Below, one piece after another: positions 35,283-43,709 of a stretch of DNA of 53,727 nucleotides (positions are counted from its first letter, which is position 1; each line of letters opens with the position of its first letter). Source of the DNA: Eubacteriales bacterium (lineage in GTDB: Bacteria; Bacillota; Clostridia; Lachnospirales; Lachnospiraceae); assembly GCA_030524715.1 (NCBI GenBank), contig JAUNGB010000028.1:1-53727 (forward strand), given 5' to 3'. Below the pieces are notes generated by a model. The model was not told the DNA's origin. It was given only the letters and a program-made list of their open reading frames with translations, and made no database searches. The translations under genes were made by a program, and so were the position numbers.

Positions 35283-35311
35283 AATATAACGCATAAGTCA
35301 AGATTCGTCAA
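35283..35311 (-). promoter_or_regulatory. Sigma-A promoter of the DnaJ-like gene
   Basis: Minus-strand -35 TTGACG (35306-35311), a 17-nt spacer and -10 TATATT (35283-35288), about 30 nt upstream of the start codon. Confidence 0.65.
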
Positions 35312-35462
35312 TAGTATCTTTTCACATTTTTGTTAAAATAAAGTGAAACAAATGGTAAATTTAACCTCAACAACGCATAGTTCTTTTCCTGATATACAAA
35401 AAAGAAACGGAGCTGTGGTCTGCCGCCGTTCCCTCTTCTCAAGCCTGCATGATAGCTTTGCT

Positions 35463-36518
35463 CTATTTATTATAATACCTGTGGATATCCCCTTCAACTC
35501 TTTTCAGGCAGTCCATAAGGACCGGATTAAAGGTACCGCATTCGCCATTTATGATCATATAGATCGCCTTCTCATGAGGATAAGCCTTCTTGTAAACCCG
35601 CTCGTTCACCAGAGCGTCATAGACGTCCGCTACAGCTACAATCTGGGACCAAATCGTAATCTCATCCCCCTTAAGACCGTCCGGATAACCATTGCCGTCC
35701 CATCTTTCATGGTGATGGCGGCAGATATCGTAGGCATATTCGTAAATGGGGTTCTCCTGCATCTTGGGAACACTGTTCAAAAGTTCGCAGCCGCGTATTG
35801 TGTGGGTCTTCATGATCTCAAATTCTTCTTTAGTAAGCCGGCCCGGCTTATTAAGGATTTCGTCAGGAATGGCGATCTTGCCCACGTCATGCATAACTGC
35901 GGCGTCCGCGATTAACTGAAGCTCTTCCTCCTTTATTCCGTATTTCGGATAGAATTTATTGATTGCCCTTATCATGAGAAGAGTCAGATTGCTCATGCGC
36001 ACAACATGTTCTCCGGAGTCGCAGTCACGGAACTCAATGGCCGTCGCCAGAGTTTCCAGGATGGCCCGGTTCAGGTCACGGATCTCTTCTTCCTGTTTAT
36101 TCAGCTTGACCTCCTGCTGGTTAATGATGCTGTTAAGCTTGATGACATTTCCGATTCGGTTCTTGATAAAAAAAGGCGTGATGGGCTTGCCGATAATATC
36201 CACAACGCCCATATCATAGCCCATTTTCATCACAGACTGTGAACTTTCGGCCGTTATAAGGAATACCGGGATCTTTTCCACAAGGCCCTGCTTCTTCATC
36301 TCCTCTAATACCCCGAAGCCGTCCAGAACCGGCATCACCACATCCAGAAGAACGGCGGAAAGGCTGTTTTTGTTCTCTTCGATGATCCGAAGCGCCTCTT
36401 CTCCGTCGCATGCCTCCAAAATATGATATTCGTCGCCAAATGTGGCGCTCAGGATGGCCCGGTTCATTTCCACGTCGTCTACGATTAAAATAGTTTTCCT
36501 GTCCAGATTTCGCTCCAT
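35463..36518 (-). CDS. Response regulator with HD-GYP phosphodiesterase domain
   Basis: The protein has about 351 residues. A receiver domain (IVDD; phosphoacceptor Asp in VLLDVVMPVLDG; conserved KPITP) is joined by a coiled coil to an HD-GYP domain. The latter has EHVVRMSN, the MHDVGKIAIPD HD dyad and HHERWDGNGYPDGLKG, with the full set of residues expected for an active cyclic-di-GMP phosphodiesterase. I choose the ATG at 36518 (MERNLDRKTILIVDD), with GGAGAAGG upstream. ATGs further upstream overlap the end of degV. It is downstream of degV and probably co-transcribed. No cognate kinase is adjacent. Confidence 0.92.
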   Translation of the reverse strand: MERNLDRKTILIVDDVEMNRAILSATFGDEYHILEACDGEEALRIIEENKNSLSAVLLDVVMPVLDGFGVLEEMKKQGLVEKIPVFLITAESSQSVMKMGYDMGVVDIIGKPITPFFIKNRIGNVIKLNSIINQQEVKLNKQEEEIRDLNRAILETLATAIEFRDCDSGEHVVRMSNLTLLMIRAINKFYPKYGIKEEELQLIADAAVMHDVGKIAIPDEILNKPGRLTKEEFEIMKTHTIRGCELLNSVPKMQENPIYEYAYDICRHHHERWDGNGYPDGLKGDEITIWSQIVAVADVYDALVNERVYKKAYPHEKAIYMIINGECGTFNPVLMDCLKRVEGDIHRYYNK

Positions 36519-36549
36519 ACTCCCAACCTTCTCCATTGCTTTCATCAGG

Positions 36550-37419
36550 TTATCTGACATCTCCCAAAAAGAAGAGCGCAACAGTTCCCGGTCCGGAATG
36601 AGCTCCTATGGTGGCGCCTACGTGATTTATCACAACGGTCTTTATCTGATATTTTTCTTTTACTTTCTCTGCAACGAAACGCGCATCGTCCCCGCAGTCT
36701 CCATGGCTGATGAAAATCGTATCGCAGCTTTCCTTAAAACTCCCGATCTTCTCATCCATATATTTTACAAGCTCCAGAAGGGCCTTTTTTCTTCCCCGCA
36801 CCTTACCGACAGCAACCAGCTTGCCCTCGTCGTCCACATGAAGCACAGGCTTGATATTCAGCATTCCTCCCACTATCGCGGTAGTTTTTGATACTCTTCC
36901 GCCCCGGTAAAGATGGTTCAGGTCGTCTACCGTAAACATATGCACAATGTGCTTTTTGTTGTTTTCTACCCACTGGGCCACTGACTTCAGGTCTGCGCCC
37001 GCCTCCTTTTTCTGCTGGGCAAGATATACTAGAAGCCCCTGTCCAAGAGAAGCGCTGAGTGAATCCACGACTACCAGCGTCCGCTGCGGATATTCCTGCT
37101 GTAATTCCTCAGCCGCGATCCTGGCGCTGTTATAGCTTCCGCTTAAGCCCGAGGAAAAAGCAATATGCAGTACATCCTTCCCTTCTTTCAGATACGGCTC
37201 CATCAATTCCCTGGCGCTCCCCGGATTTACCTGGGCAGTTGTGGGAAGAGAGCCTTTTCGCATACGGTCATAAAATTCCTCCACGGGAAGAAAATTATCG
37301 TGCGTATAGTTTACTCCATCCATCGCGTAGCTTAAATATGTGCAGCCAACTCCATGTTCTTTATAATATTCCTCCGGCAAATCCGCGTTATTGTCAGTCG
37401 TGATTACATAATCTCCCAT
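36550..37419 (-). CDS. DegV family fatty-acid-binding protein
   Basis: The 289-residue protein shows the DegV pattern: ITTDNNADLPEEYY at the start, SLPTTAQVNPGSARELMEPYL with the fatty-acid carboxylate-binding Thr/Ser, and IAFSSGLSGSYNSARIAAEEL. DegV proteins bind fatty acids; in Firmicutes the FakB members present them to the FakA kinase. No fakA is nearby. AAGGAAGG precedes the ATG. Confidence 0.93.
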   Translation of the reverse strand: MGDYVITTDNNADLPEEYYKEHGVGCTYLSYAMDGVNYTHDNFLPVEEFYDRMRKGSLPTTAQVNPGSARELMEPYLKEGKDVLHIAFSSGLSGSYNSARIAAEELQQEYPQRTLVVVDSLSASLGQGLLVYLAQQKKEAGADLKSVAQWVENNKKHIVHMFTVDDLNHLYRGGRVSKTTAIVGGMLNIKPVLHVDDEGKLVAVGKVRGRKKALLELVKYMDEKIGSFKESCDTIFISHGDCGDDARFVAEKVKEKYQIKTVVINHVGATIGAHSGPGTVALFFLGDVR

Positions 37420-37587
37420 TTATTTTCCTTCCTTGCAAATATGCAGAATATATTAAATTGTCGTTTTTATCATTATATTTCCGTTTTTATCATATCATTT
37501 CCTCTATGATTTCGCAACTGAAAATTTTATACCGGTTCTCAATCTATTTTTTCACAATTTACCTGTAGATTTTTTTCTCAAATTGTG

Positions 37588-37730
37588 TATAATAGAAGCA
37601 GGAAATAACACAGGCTCACTTGCTGAGGGAATCATATCGGCTGATCCGGGCACTCCCCTGTTTAAAAAATAATCGTGAACGATTGTCGGTAACAAAGCTC
37701 TTGGGTAATTCCAAGGGCTTTTGTTTTTAA
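37588..37730 (+). ncRNA. Structured leader RNA with intrinsic terminator, candidate riboswitch without an intact target
   Basis: TATAAT at 37588-37593 would start transcription near 37600. The RNA can form an outer ACAGG/CCTGT helix (37610-37614 with 37657-37661) enclosing ATCA/TGAT and GGA/TCC pairs, then an AATCG-TGAA-CGATT hairpin (37671-37684). A terminator follows, AAGCTCTTGG-GTAATT-CCAAGGGCTT with a T-run (about 37694-37728). AGGAG and an ATG follow at once. This promoter/aptamer/terminator/SD order is that of a transcriptional riboswitch. The class is not certain; the guanidine-IV (mepA) type is one guess to test. Only a 23-codon frame follows. Confidence 0.5.
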
Positions 37731-37747
37731 AAAAGGAGAAAATACAT

Positions 37748-37819
37748 ATGTCAACTACCCATGCTTTACAGTATATATCATTACGTTTAAGATTTTACAT
37801 TAACAACGGTTGGTGTTAA
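37748..37819 (+). pseudogene. Short frame downstream of the leader RNA, probably a truncated gene
   Basis: MSTTHALQYISLRLRFYINN plus three residues form a 23-codon frame with SD AAGGAG 10 nt upstream. It has no recognisable domain. It looks like the first codons of a gene under leader control whose remainder has been lost; about 60 nt later a fragment of ctpA begins in the opposite orientation. A leader peptide is a less likely alternative. Confidence 0.45.
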
Positions 37820-37880
37820 AAACCTCATATCTTAACTTTTCAAAGTACAAAAGAGTGCCTTCAGAGCAAATGCTCCCAAC

Positions 37881-37950
37881 GGCTCCCGGATTGCCGTGCA
37901 GATCAACTACCAGCTTTTCCATTCCCTGGGGCTTTAGTTCCTGAAAAGCC
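37881..37950 (-). pseudogene. Fragment duplicated from ctpA
   Basis: About 70 nt match 39491-39560 within ctpA, with roughly seven differences. On the minus strand it encodes FQELKPQGMEKLVVDLHGNP, which in ctpA reads FQELKTQGMEKLVVDLRGNP. The match ends abruptly at 37950, inside the last codons of the DUF1848 gene, so a recombination or insertion event joined the two. Confidence 0.85.
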
Positions 37951-38881
37951 AATCCAACCGCATCTGACCGTCTATCCAGCTTTTTTGTTGTGCTTCATGT
38001 ATGACGTCTCCCGGCATAGAACCGCCCAGCAAAAACGGAGATACCGGATCGTGTTTTCTCATATTTTCTTTTACAAGCAACGCATCCGTATTCGCATAGC
38101 AGTATCTGCACAGGTGTCCGCATGTATCGTAAGCTCCTATATCCACGCCCAACAGACAGGCACACTGCCCGTTTCGCTGGTTGCTCTTTCTTTTAGGCAC
38201 ATCAAGGTTTGCATGGAGTGCTGTTTCAAAAGTGCTTACCGTCATGCAGCCAGAACAATCTGCACCGTAAGGAGCCAATTCGTCTCCTTCTGCACAGGGT
38301 TTTAATGCCATTCCATATTGATTCGCAATTCGGATCATTTCTTTTCCAAGAAAGATTCTGTCTTTTTTTGATACCTTTCTTGCCTCCGGAAAGTTGCGTT
38401 CTACTTTCTTATAAATATCAATAAAACTGATTACGCAGGATTTTGTATATCCGGAAAGCGCCGCAGCCATTTTTTCAAATGCCTCCAGATGACGCTCTGC
38501 AGAATAGGTATCGTTAATAAAAATCGGGTCATACCGCCATCCTACACTGTCCACTCCAACGATATCCGACAATCGTCTGAAATCATTTATGACTTTTTCT
38601 TTTTCAGGCACATTCGGTTCGATATCTTTTCCATACGGAGTGATGGTTACAAACCAATACTGTCCGTATGGCTTCAGCGTCTCCATATACGGCAGCATAG
38701 GCGCCGGATTTTTTGTGCAAAAAGCAATCAGATCCACCACATCAGGTGAAAGGCTGTATCTGGTGACCTGCATCGGATTATAGGGATTGCGTACAAGCAC
38801 AAATCCTTCTTTTATTCTGTTTATCAGCCATTTAGAGTAAAACGCCGGGATGTCCGTCCTCATTCCTGTCTGTATGATCAT
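37934..38881 (-). CDS. DUF1848 family protein (radical-SAM-like cysteine cluster)
   Basis: The 315-residue protein carries DUF1848 features: GMRTDIPAFYSKWLINRIKEG near the N-terminus, NPMQVTRYSLSP, DSVGWRYDPI and a C-terminal cysteine cluster, CGHLCRYCYAN, resembling the CxxxCxxC of [4Fe-4S] radical SAM proteins, plus CSGC and CACL upstream. The catalytic activity is unknown. The last codons (DWLFRN) read into the duplicated ctpA fragment; related proteins usually end near DGQLSLF, so the C-terminus has been slightly altered by the junction. It is flanked by a ctpA fragment and intact ctpA, suggesting insertion as a unit. Confidence 0.87.
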   Translation of the reverse strand: MIIQTGMRTDIPAFYSKWLINRIKEGFVLVRNPYNPMQVTRYSLSPDVVDLIAFCTKNPAPMLPYMETLKPYGQYWFVTITPYGKDIEPNVPEKEKVINDFRRLSDIVGVDSVGWRYDPIFINDTYSAERHLEAFEKMAAALSGYTKSCVISFIDIYKKVERNFPEARKVSKKDRIFLGKEMIRIANQYGMALKPCAEGDELAPYGADCSGCMTVSTFETALHANLDVPKRKSNQRNGQCACLLGVDIGAYDTCGHLCRYCYANTDALLVKENMRKHDPVSPFLLGGSMPGDVIHEAQQKSWIDGQMRLDWLFRN

Positions 38882-39037
38882 TTTTTACTTCCTCCATAGC
38901 CGGTTTGCGTTATCTTACTTTTCCGTAAGGCCGGGCAGCGGGGTACGTATACATTGGACAAAACTCCTTCTGCTTCCGCCTTTATGATCTTCTCTCTGTA
39001 ATCTCACCATAATGCTGCCTCCGTAGGTACAAGCCAA

Positions 39038-40225
39038 TCAGTCGGCGCTGTTTAATACCTCCAGCGCCTTTTGAAGCTGATTGTCCTCTTCATGGGTGAT
39101 CTCATCCTTGTTCAGAAGGCTGGTATCCAGCTTCACCTCCACATCCGGCTGTATTCCCACCTCATTTATGGAATTACCCTTGGGAGTGTAATAATTGGAA
39201 ATCGTCAGCTTCACGGCGCTTCCGTCGTTGAGCTCCCGGATTGTCTGCACAACTCCCTTTCCGTAGGTAGTGGTTCCTACAATGGTGCCTATCCCATAGT
39301 CCTGGACTGCCCCGGCGAAAATTTCCGATGCGCTGGCGCTGTTTTCGTTGACCAGCACAGCCAGAGGCATATCCAGCGGATGCTCGCCGTCGCAGTTGTT
39401 CTCCTGACGGTTTCCGTATTTATCTTCCGTATAAACGATCAGCCCTTCCGGTAAAATTTCTCCAAGGACGTCACACACGGAATCCAGCAGGCCGCCCGGG
39501 TTGCCGCGCAGATCCACTACCAGCTTTTCCATTCCCTGGGTTTTTAGTTCCTGAAAAGCCGTCTTATACTGCTCATATGTCACGCCCTTAAATTCCGAGA
39601 TACGGATATACCCGATATTTCCCTCAAGCAATTCATGGAATACAGAAGGGATCTCTACATCTGTGATCGGCACCGTGATCTTCAGCGGCTCTTCCACATC
39701 TTCTCTGTGGATGGTCAGCTCCACGCTGTCTGCGTCACTGCCCTTGATCATGGATACCACCTCCGAGGTTTCCAGCTCTGTGATATCCGTTCCGTCAACG
39801 GCGCTGATAATATCGTCCGCCTCTAATCCCGCCTGCTCGCCCGGGCCTCCCTCATAGCATTCCACGATCCGGACGCCTCCCTCGCTGTTTTTCTGCATCA
39901 GGATCCCGATGCCCACATAAGAACCTTCTGTGGAGGTATTCGCCTCTTCGTATTCCTCCGCCGTATAATACCTGGAATAAGGATCGTCAAGCCCGTATAA
40001 AAGACCGGCATAAAGGCCCTCCGCCAGCTTCGCCTCATCCTTTTCCCCGAGATATTCCAGATCGATCAAATCCTCCAGATATTCCAGCTTTTTCACATAC
40101 TCTTTGTTGGAAAGAACGCCGTCGTTGTGAGAGCCTGCCGTATACCCGAGATATCCCCCTGCTATCACAATTACCGTTACGGCGGCCCCGGTCACTATTC
40201 CCCGTGTATAATCTCTTCTGCTCAT
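39038..40225 (-). CDS. ctpA: S41 family carboxy-terminal processing protease
   Basis: The 395-residue protein has an N-terminal membrane anchor (about residues 10-30), an extracellular PDZ domain (about 100-185) and an S41 protease domain. The catalytic dyad is Ser298 (in NSASASEIF) and Lys323 (in YGKGVVQ), 25 residues apart as in E. coli Tsp. LRGNPGG is the oxyanion-region motif. AAGGAG precedes the ATG by 5 nt. It lies downstream of ftsE-ftsX, the order also found in Bacillus subtilis (ftsE-ftsX-ctpB). It processes extracytoplasmic proteins, possibly linked to cell-wall hydrolase control or sporulation. Confidence 0.94.
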   Translation of the reverse strand: MSRRDYTRGIVTGAAVTVIVIAGGYLGYTAGSHNDGVLSNKEYVKKLEYLEDLIDLEYLGEKDEAKLAEGLYAGLLYGLDDPYSRYYTAEEYEEANTSTEGSYVGIGILMQKNSEGGVRIVECYEGGPGEQAGLEADDIISAVDGTDITELETSEVVSMIKGSDADSVELTIHREDVEEPLKITVPITDVEIPSVFHELLEGNIGYIRISEFKGVTYEQYKTAFQELKTQGMEKLVVDLRGNPGGLLDSVCDVLGEILPEGLIVYTEDKYGNRQENNCDGEHPLDMPLAVLVNENSASASEIFAGAVQDYGIGTIVGTTTYGKGVVQTIRELNDGSAVKLTISNYYTPKGNSINEVGIQPDVEVKLDTSLLNKDEITHEEDNQLQKALEVLNSAD

Positions 40226-40250
40226 AAAAACTCCTTTTTATTCTGCCTTA

Positions 40251-40367
40251 GAATGTGTTCGAAAATTCATTCCCGCAATCTGCGTCCCCACTTTGCAAAT
40301 GTAAGGGGTAGGTTGGAATATTCGTGATATTCCAACCGCACAGGTGGAACAATTTTCGAGCACACTC
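40251..40367. repeat. 117-bp MITE-like palindromic element
   Basis: The ends (40251-40267 and 40351-40367) are 17-bp inverted repeats matching at 15 positions. The interior holds a perfect 11-bp palindrome (40311-40321 with 40327-40337) and a CCCC/GGGG hairpin. The left end recurs at 34113-34155 and, degenerate, near 50034. The 21 nt at 40329-40349 recur exactly at 42054-42074. It has no coding capacity. It separates ctpA from ftsX and may carry out termination. Confidence 0.75.
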
Positions 40368-40446
40368 TACGACATACTACAGAAAAAGCTGCCGAATTTC
40401 CGACAGCTATCTTCCTTTCATTATTCATTATTGTAAAACACTTTTC

Positions 40447-41352
40447 TTATACCTTCAAGTGTTTTCTTGTAGTCCAAAAGCTTCCGATAAGGCCGATCCC
40501 GATTCCCAGAGCAAGACTGACCGGAATAAGCGTCCGGTAGATCTGCGTAACCGGTATAAAATCTACGATACCTGTCAAAACATTAAAGCGTGTCAGGATA
40601 TAACTGACTGCGCTGCTGTAAACAAAATATAACGCGATCAGCGGAATAGCGGCTCCGATGACCCCCAGTATCATACCTTCCAGCACAAACGGGGAGCGTA
40701 CAAACCCGTCCGTTGCACCGATATATTTCATGATCCCGATTTCTTCCTTACGGACGGAAATACCCACGGAAACCGTATTATTAATAAGGAAAACCGAGAT
40801 GATCAGAAGAACGGCAATAATAGCAATGGACGCGTAGGAAACCAGACGGTTGAAGGAGCCCAAAGTCTTGGCGGCCTGTTCAGACTGGTTTACCTCCCTT
40901 ACATGATCCAGACTCTTGATATACAGCACCAGTTCGTTCTGTTTCTCTATCTGTTTCATGTATACATGATAGTTGGAGGAATTAACAAGAGGGTTATCAT
41001 CCTTAAAGCCCTCTGCTGCCTCCGAGCCCTGGAAATATTTTTCTTTGTAATATTCCCACGCTTCTTCTGCGGACTCAAATTCAATTCTGGCGACCTCCGG
41101 GCGCTGTTCGATCAAAGCGCCCACCGCTTCCATCTCCTCCTGGGTGGTTCCTTCATCAAAAAATACGGTGATGGGAACCTCTTCCTCGACCTTATGGGCA
41201 ATATTATTGACATTATTTACAATGGAATAAAAAACGCCGAACAGAAAAATACAGGCTGCCATCGTTATAATAGATGCAATGGAAAACATCCAGTTTCTTT
41301 TTATGTTTTTAAACCCTTGCTTTAATATAAACCATATGGTACTAGGCCTCAT
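40447..41352 (-). CDS. ftsX: Cell division ABC transporter permease FtsX
   Basis: The 301-residue protein has four membrane helices, the first near residues 22-46, a large extracellular loop (about 47-165) and a C-terminal FtsX permease domain with KEEIGIMKYIGATDGFVRSPF. The ATG overlaps the end of ftsE by 11 nt. With FtsE it forms the transmembrane switch that activates peptidoglycan hydrolases such as CwlO or PcsB at the cell surface; no such hydrolase gene is adjacent here. Confidence 0.95.
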   Translation of the reverse strand: MRPSTIWFILKQGFKNIKRNWMFSIASIITMAACIFLFGVFYSIVNNVNNIAHKVEEEVPITVFFDEGTTQEEMEAVGALIEQRPEVARIEFESAEEAWEYYKEKYFQGSEAAEGFKDDNPLVNSSNYHVYMKQIEKQNELVLYIKSLDHVREVNQSEQAAKTLGSFNRLVSYASIAIIAVLLIISVFLINNTVSVGISVRKEEIGIMKYIGATDGFVRSPFVLEGMILGVIGAAIPLIALYFVYSSAVSYILTRFNVLTGIVDFIPVTQIYRTLIPVSLALGIGIGLIGSFWTTRKHLKV

Positions 41353-42025
41353 GATATCCTCCCTCTTCCTCGTCGCTTACAATAACGCCGTCATGCATGG
41401 TAACTACCCGCTTCTTCATGGTATTGACGATCTCCCGGTTATGGGTTACCACCAAAACAGTGGTTCCTCTCTGGTTGATCTCATCCAAAAGCTTCATGAT
41501 TTCCTCAGAGGTCTTCGGATCCAGATTCCCGGTGGGCTCGTCTGCGAGAAGGATATCCGGACGGTTTACCAGTGCACGGGCAAGGGCAACTCTCTGCTGC
41601 TCGCCGCCGGAAAGCTCATCCGGATAGGATTTATATTTTCCGGCAAGGCCTACCTCCTGCAAAACCTCGGGTACTCTCTTTTTGATAACGCGGGTGGGCT
41701 TTCCGATGACACGCTGGGCAAAAGCAACGTTCTCGTATACGTCACGATCCCTTAAAAGACGGAAATCCTGGAAAACAACCCCAAGCCTTCTGCGGTATTT
41801 GGCAATGCGGCGGTGCTTCATGCCTTCCAGCCGTTCTCCGTTTACCGTAATATGCCCGGAGGTGGTATCCAGTTCCTTCAGCAGCAGCTTAATAAGCGTA
41901 GATTTACCGGATCCGCTGCTCCCTACCACAAATACAAAATCCCCTTTATCCACATGTAAATTTGCATGACTGACCGCCGGAAGTCCTTTTCCGTAAGACT
42001 TGGTTACGTCTTTCAAATCTATCAT
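41342..42025 (-). CDS. ftsE: Cell division ATP-binding protein FtsE
   Basis: The 227-residue ABC ATPase has Walker A VGSSGSGKSTLIKLL, signature ELSGGEQQRVALARA, Walker [14 protein letters not shown] and the H-loop VVTHNREIV. I choose the ATG at 42025 (MIDLKDVTKSYGKG) because GGGAGG lies 7 nt upstream; the frame is open a further five codons. It drives FtsX. Confidence 0.96.
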   Translation of the reverse strand: MIDLKDVTKSYGKGLPAVSHANLHVDKGDFVFVVGSSGSGKSTLIKLLLKELDTTSGHITVNGERLEGMKHRRIAKYRRRLGVVFQDFRLLRDRDVYENVAFAQRVIGKPTRVIKKRVPEVLQEVGLAGKYKSYPDELSGGEQQRVALARALVNRPDILLADEPTGNLDPKTSEEIMKLLDEINQRGTTVLVVTHNREIVNTMKKRVVTMHDGVIVSDEEEGGYHEA

Positions 42026-42053
42026 AATATCCTCCCACAACTAATACGAATTT

Positions 42054-42133
42054 ATTCCAACCGCACAGGTGGAATTTATTGCTCACCGCCTATAGAGGCG
42101 GGCGTTATGTAAAGCGGACGTTCACATTCGTCC
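42054..42133. repeat. Cluster of dispersed repeats upstream of ftsE
   Basis: Three repeat modules lie side by side: 21 nt identical to 40329-40349 (42054-42074), a CACCGCCTATAGAGGCGG hairpin shared with 12069-12089 (42082-42102), and a GGACG/CGTCC hairpin of the CGGACATTC family (42114-42133). No gene is seen in 42026-42486. I could not assign the ftsE promoter with confidence. Confidence 0.65.
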
Positions 42134-42368
42134 CAAGCTCATAGTTTAACATTTTTGTAATATTGTTGTAACACATTTCAGGTTTCATTGCAACCATTTT
42201 TTATCAGTTCACATAATTTTCATCAAATCATTACCCTTTATTCAGGGAATCCCGGGACGCTTGCCTTCAGAAAATCATTCCGTAAAGCAAAGCATTCGTA
42301 TCCCGGTCAACTGTTGTGTATTCTACCATATTTCATACACGGTTGACAAGAGGGTGAAACACGCTCCA

Positions 42369-42400
42369 AAAAAATGCCTACCGCCCTAGAGCGGTAGACA
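42369..42400 (-). terminator. Intrinsic terminator of the CdaR-type gene
   Basis: CTACCGC and GCGGTAG (42378-42384 and 42391-42397) form a perfect 7-bp stem with a 6-nt loop. On the minus strand the stem is followed by seven T residues. It lies about 90 nt past the stop. Confidence 0.8.
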
Positions 42401-42442
42401 AATTACAGATCGATCATTGTATTTTCAGAGAAGCCTGCAGCT

Positions 42443-42498
42443 TCTCCTGACGGAGACTTAATACTCCAGCGCCTCCTGACAGAGACTTAATACTCCAA
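42443..42498. repeat. Tandem duplication of the CdaR-type gene's 3' end
   Basis: About 27 nt around the stop codon (CTCCTGACAGAGACTTAATA and neighbours) occur twice at a spacing of 29 nt: 42443-42469 and 42472-42498. The proximal copy includes the real stop (42487-42489); the distal copy repeats the terminal codons and stop beyond the gene. Confidence 0.85.
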
Positions 42499-43575
42499 TG
42501 TCTCCATATACTTCATATAACGTACGACCATCAGCGCGATCTTAAAGGTAATCGCATCCTCGAAGACCCTTAAATCCAGTCCTGTGCTCTTCTGAAGCTT
42601 ATCCAGACGGTATACCAGAGTATTTCTGTGAATGTAGAGCTGTCTGGAGGTCTCTGATACATTCAGACTGTTCTCAAAGAACTTATCAATGGTGATCAGT
42701 GTTTCCTCATCGAAATCATCAGGGGACTTATTTCCAAAAATTTCTTTAATAAACATTTTGCACAGAGGAATCGGTAACTGGTAGATCAGACGGCCGATAC
42801 CAAGGGAGCTGTATGCGATCACATCTCTGTCCCCGAAGAAGATCTTGCCTACGTCAAGAGCCATGCGCGCCTCTTTATAGGAACGCGAAACCTCTTTCAA
42901 CTCATTAACGATGGTTCCGTATGCCATATGGTTCTCGCCGCTCTCAGTGAGATTCAGGGTATCCAGAATGCTTTGAGCCAGTTTATCCATATCCTCATAG
43001 CCTTCTCCGTCCTCAAGCTCCTTTACGATAATGATGCTCTTCTCGTCCACCGCGGTGATAAAGTCCTTGCTTTTGCCGCTGAAAAGGCTCTTCACACTCT
43101 CTATGGAGCTGTGATCCTTCTCCTGCTGCAGTTCCAGAATAAGGACGACACGCCGCACATCCGCCTCAATATGAAGCTTCTTGGCGCGGTTGTAAATATC
43201 TACCAGGAGCAGGTTATCCAGAAGCAGGTTCTTAATAAAGCTGTCCTTGTCAAACCGTTCTTTATATGCGGTGATCAGGTTCTGGATCTGGAATGCCGCC
43301 AGCTTGCCCACCATATAAGTATCCTCATCATCACCGTGGGCAACCAGAACATATTCCAACTGGTAATCATCGCATACCTTGAAATACTGGAATCCCTTCA
43401 CAAGCTGACTGTCTGCCTGTGATTCCACAAACGCCTGTATATCCCCCAACTGGATGGAAAAATCCGAAAAGGTGGAGGCCAGAACCTTCCCTTCCGTATC
43501 AATGATACAAAACTCTGTCCTGGAAATTTCTTTTAAACCCTCTAATGTATTCTGAAGTACCTGATTTGATATCAT
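42487..43575 (-). CDS. CdaR/PucR-family transcriptional regulator
   Basis: The 362-residue protein has an N-terminal sensory region (about 1-120: FCIIDTEGKVLASTF, YMVGKLAAFQIQ), a GGDEF-like middle part and the C-terminal PucR helix-turn-helix: LNVSETSRQLYIHRNTLVYRLDKLQKSTG. In E. coli CdaR responds to sugar diacids; a comparable ligand here is unproven. It lies upstream of ftsE in the same orientation but is separated by a terminator, so it is a separate unit. Confidence 0.9.
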   Translation of the reverse strand: MISNQVLQNTLEGLKEISRTEFCIIDTEGKVLASTFSDFSIQLGDIQAFVESQADSQLVKGFQYFKVCDDYQLEYVLVAHGDDEDTYMVGKLAAFQIQNLITAYKERFDKDSFIKNLLLDNLLLVDIYNRAKKLHIEADVRRVVLILELQQEKDHSSIESVKSLFSGKSKDFITAVDEKSIIIVKELEDGEGYEDMDKLAQSILDTLNLTESGENHMAYGTIVNELKEVSRSYKEARMALDVGKIFFGDRDVIAYSSLGIGRLIYQLPIPLCKMFIKEIFGNKSPDDFDEETLITIDKFFENSLNVSETSRQLYIHRNTLVYRLDKLQKSTGLDLRVFEDAITFKIALMVVRYMKYMETLEY

Positions 43576-43709
43576 TCGCTTCCATCCCTTCTCATATGTT
43601 GTTAGTGTTTTCCCCTAATTATTCCTGTGCATAGGGTTATTTTAATACAAAATCACCAAAAATGAAAGAGGAAAGCTGAAAAATTTTACATTTTTTTGTT
43701 TATTTTTCC

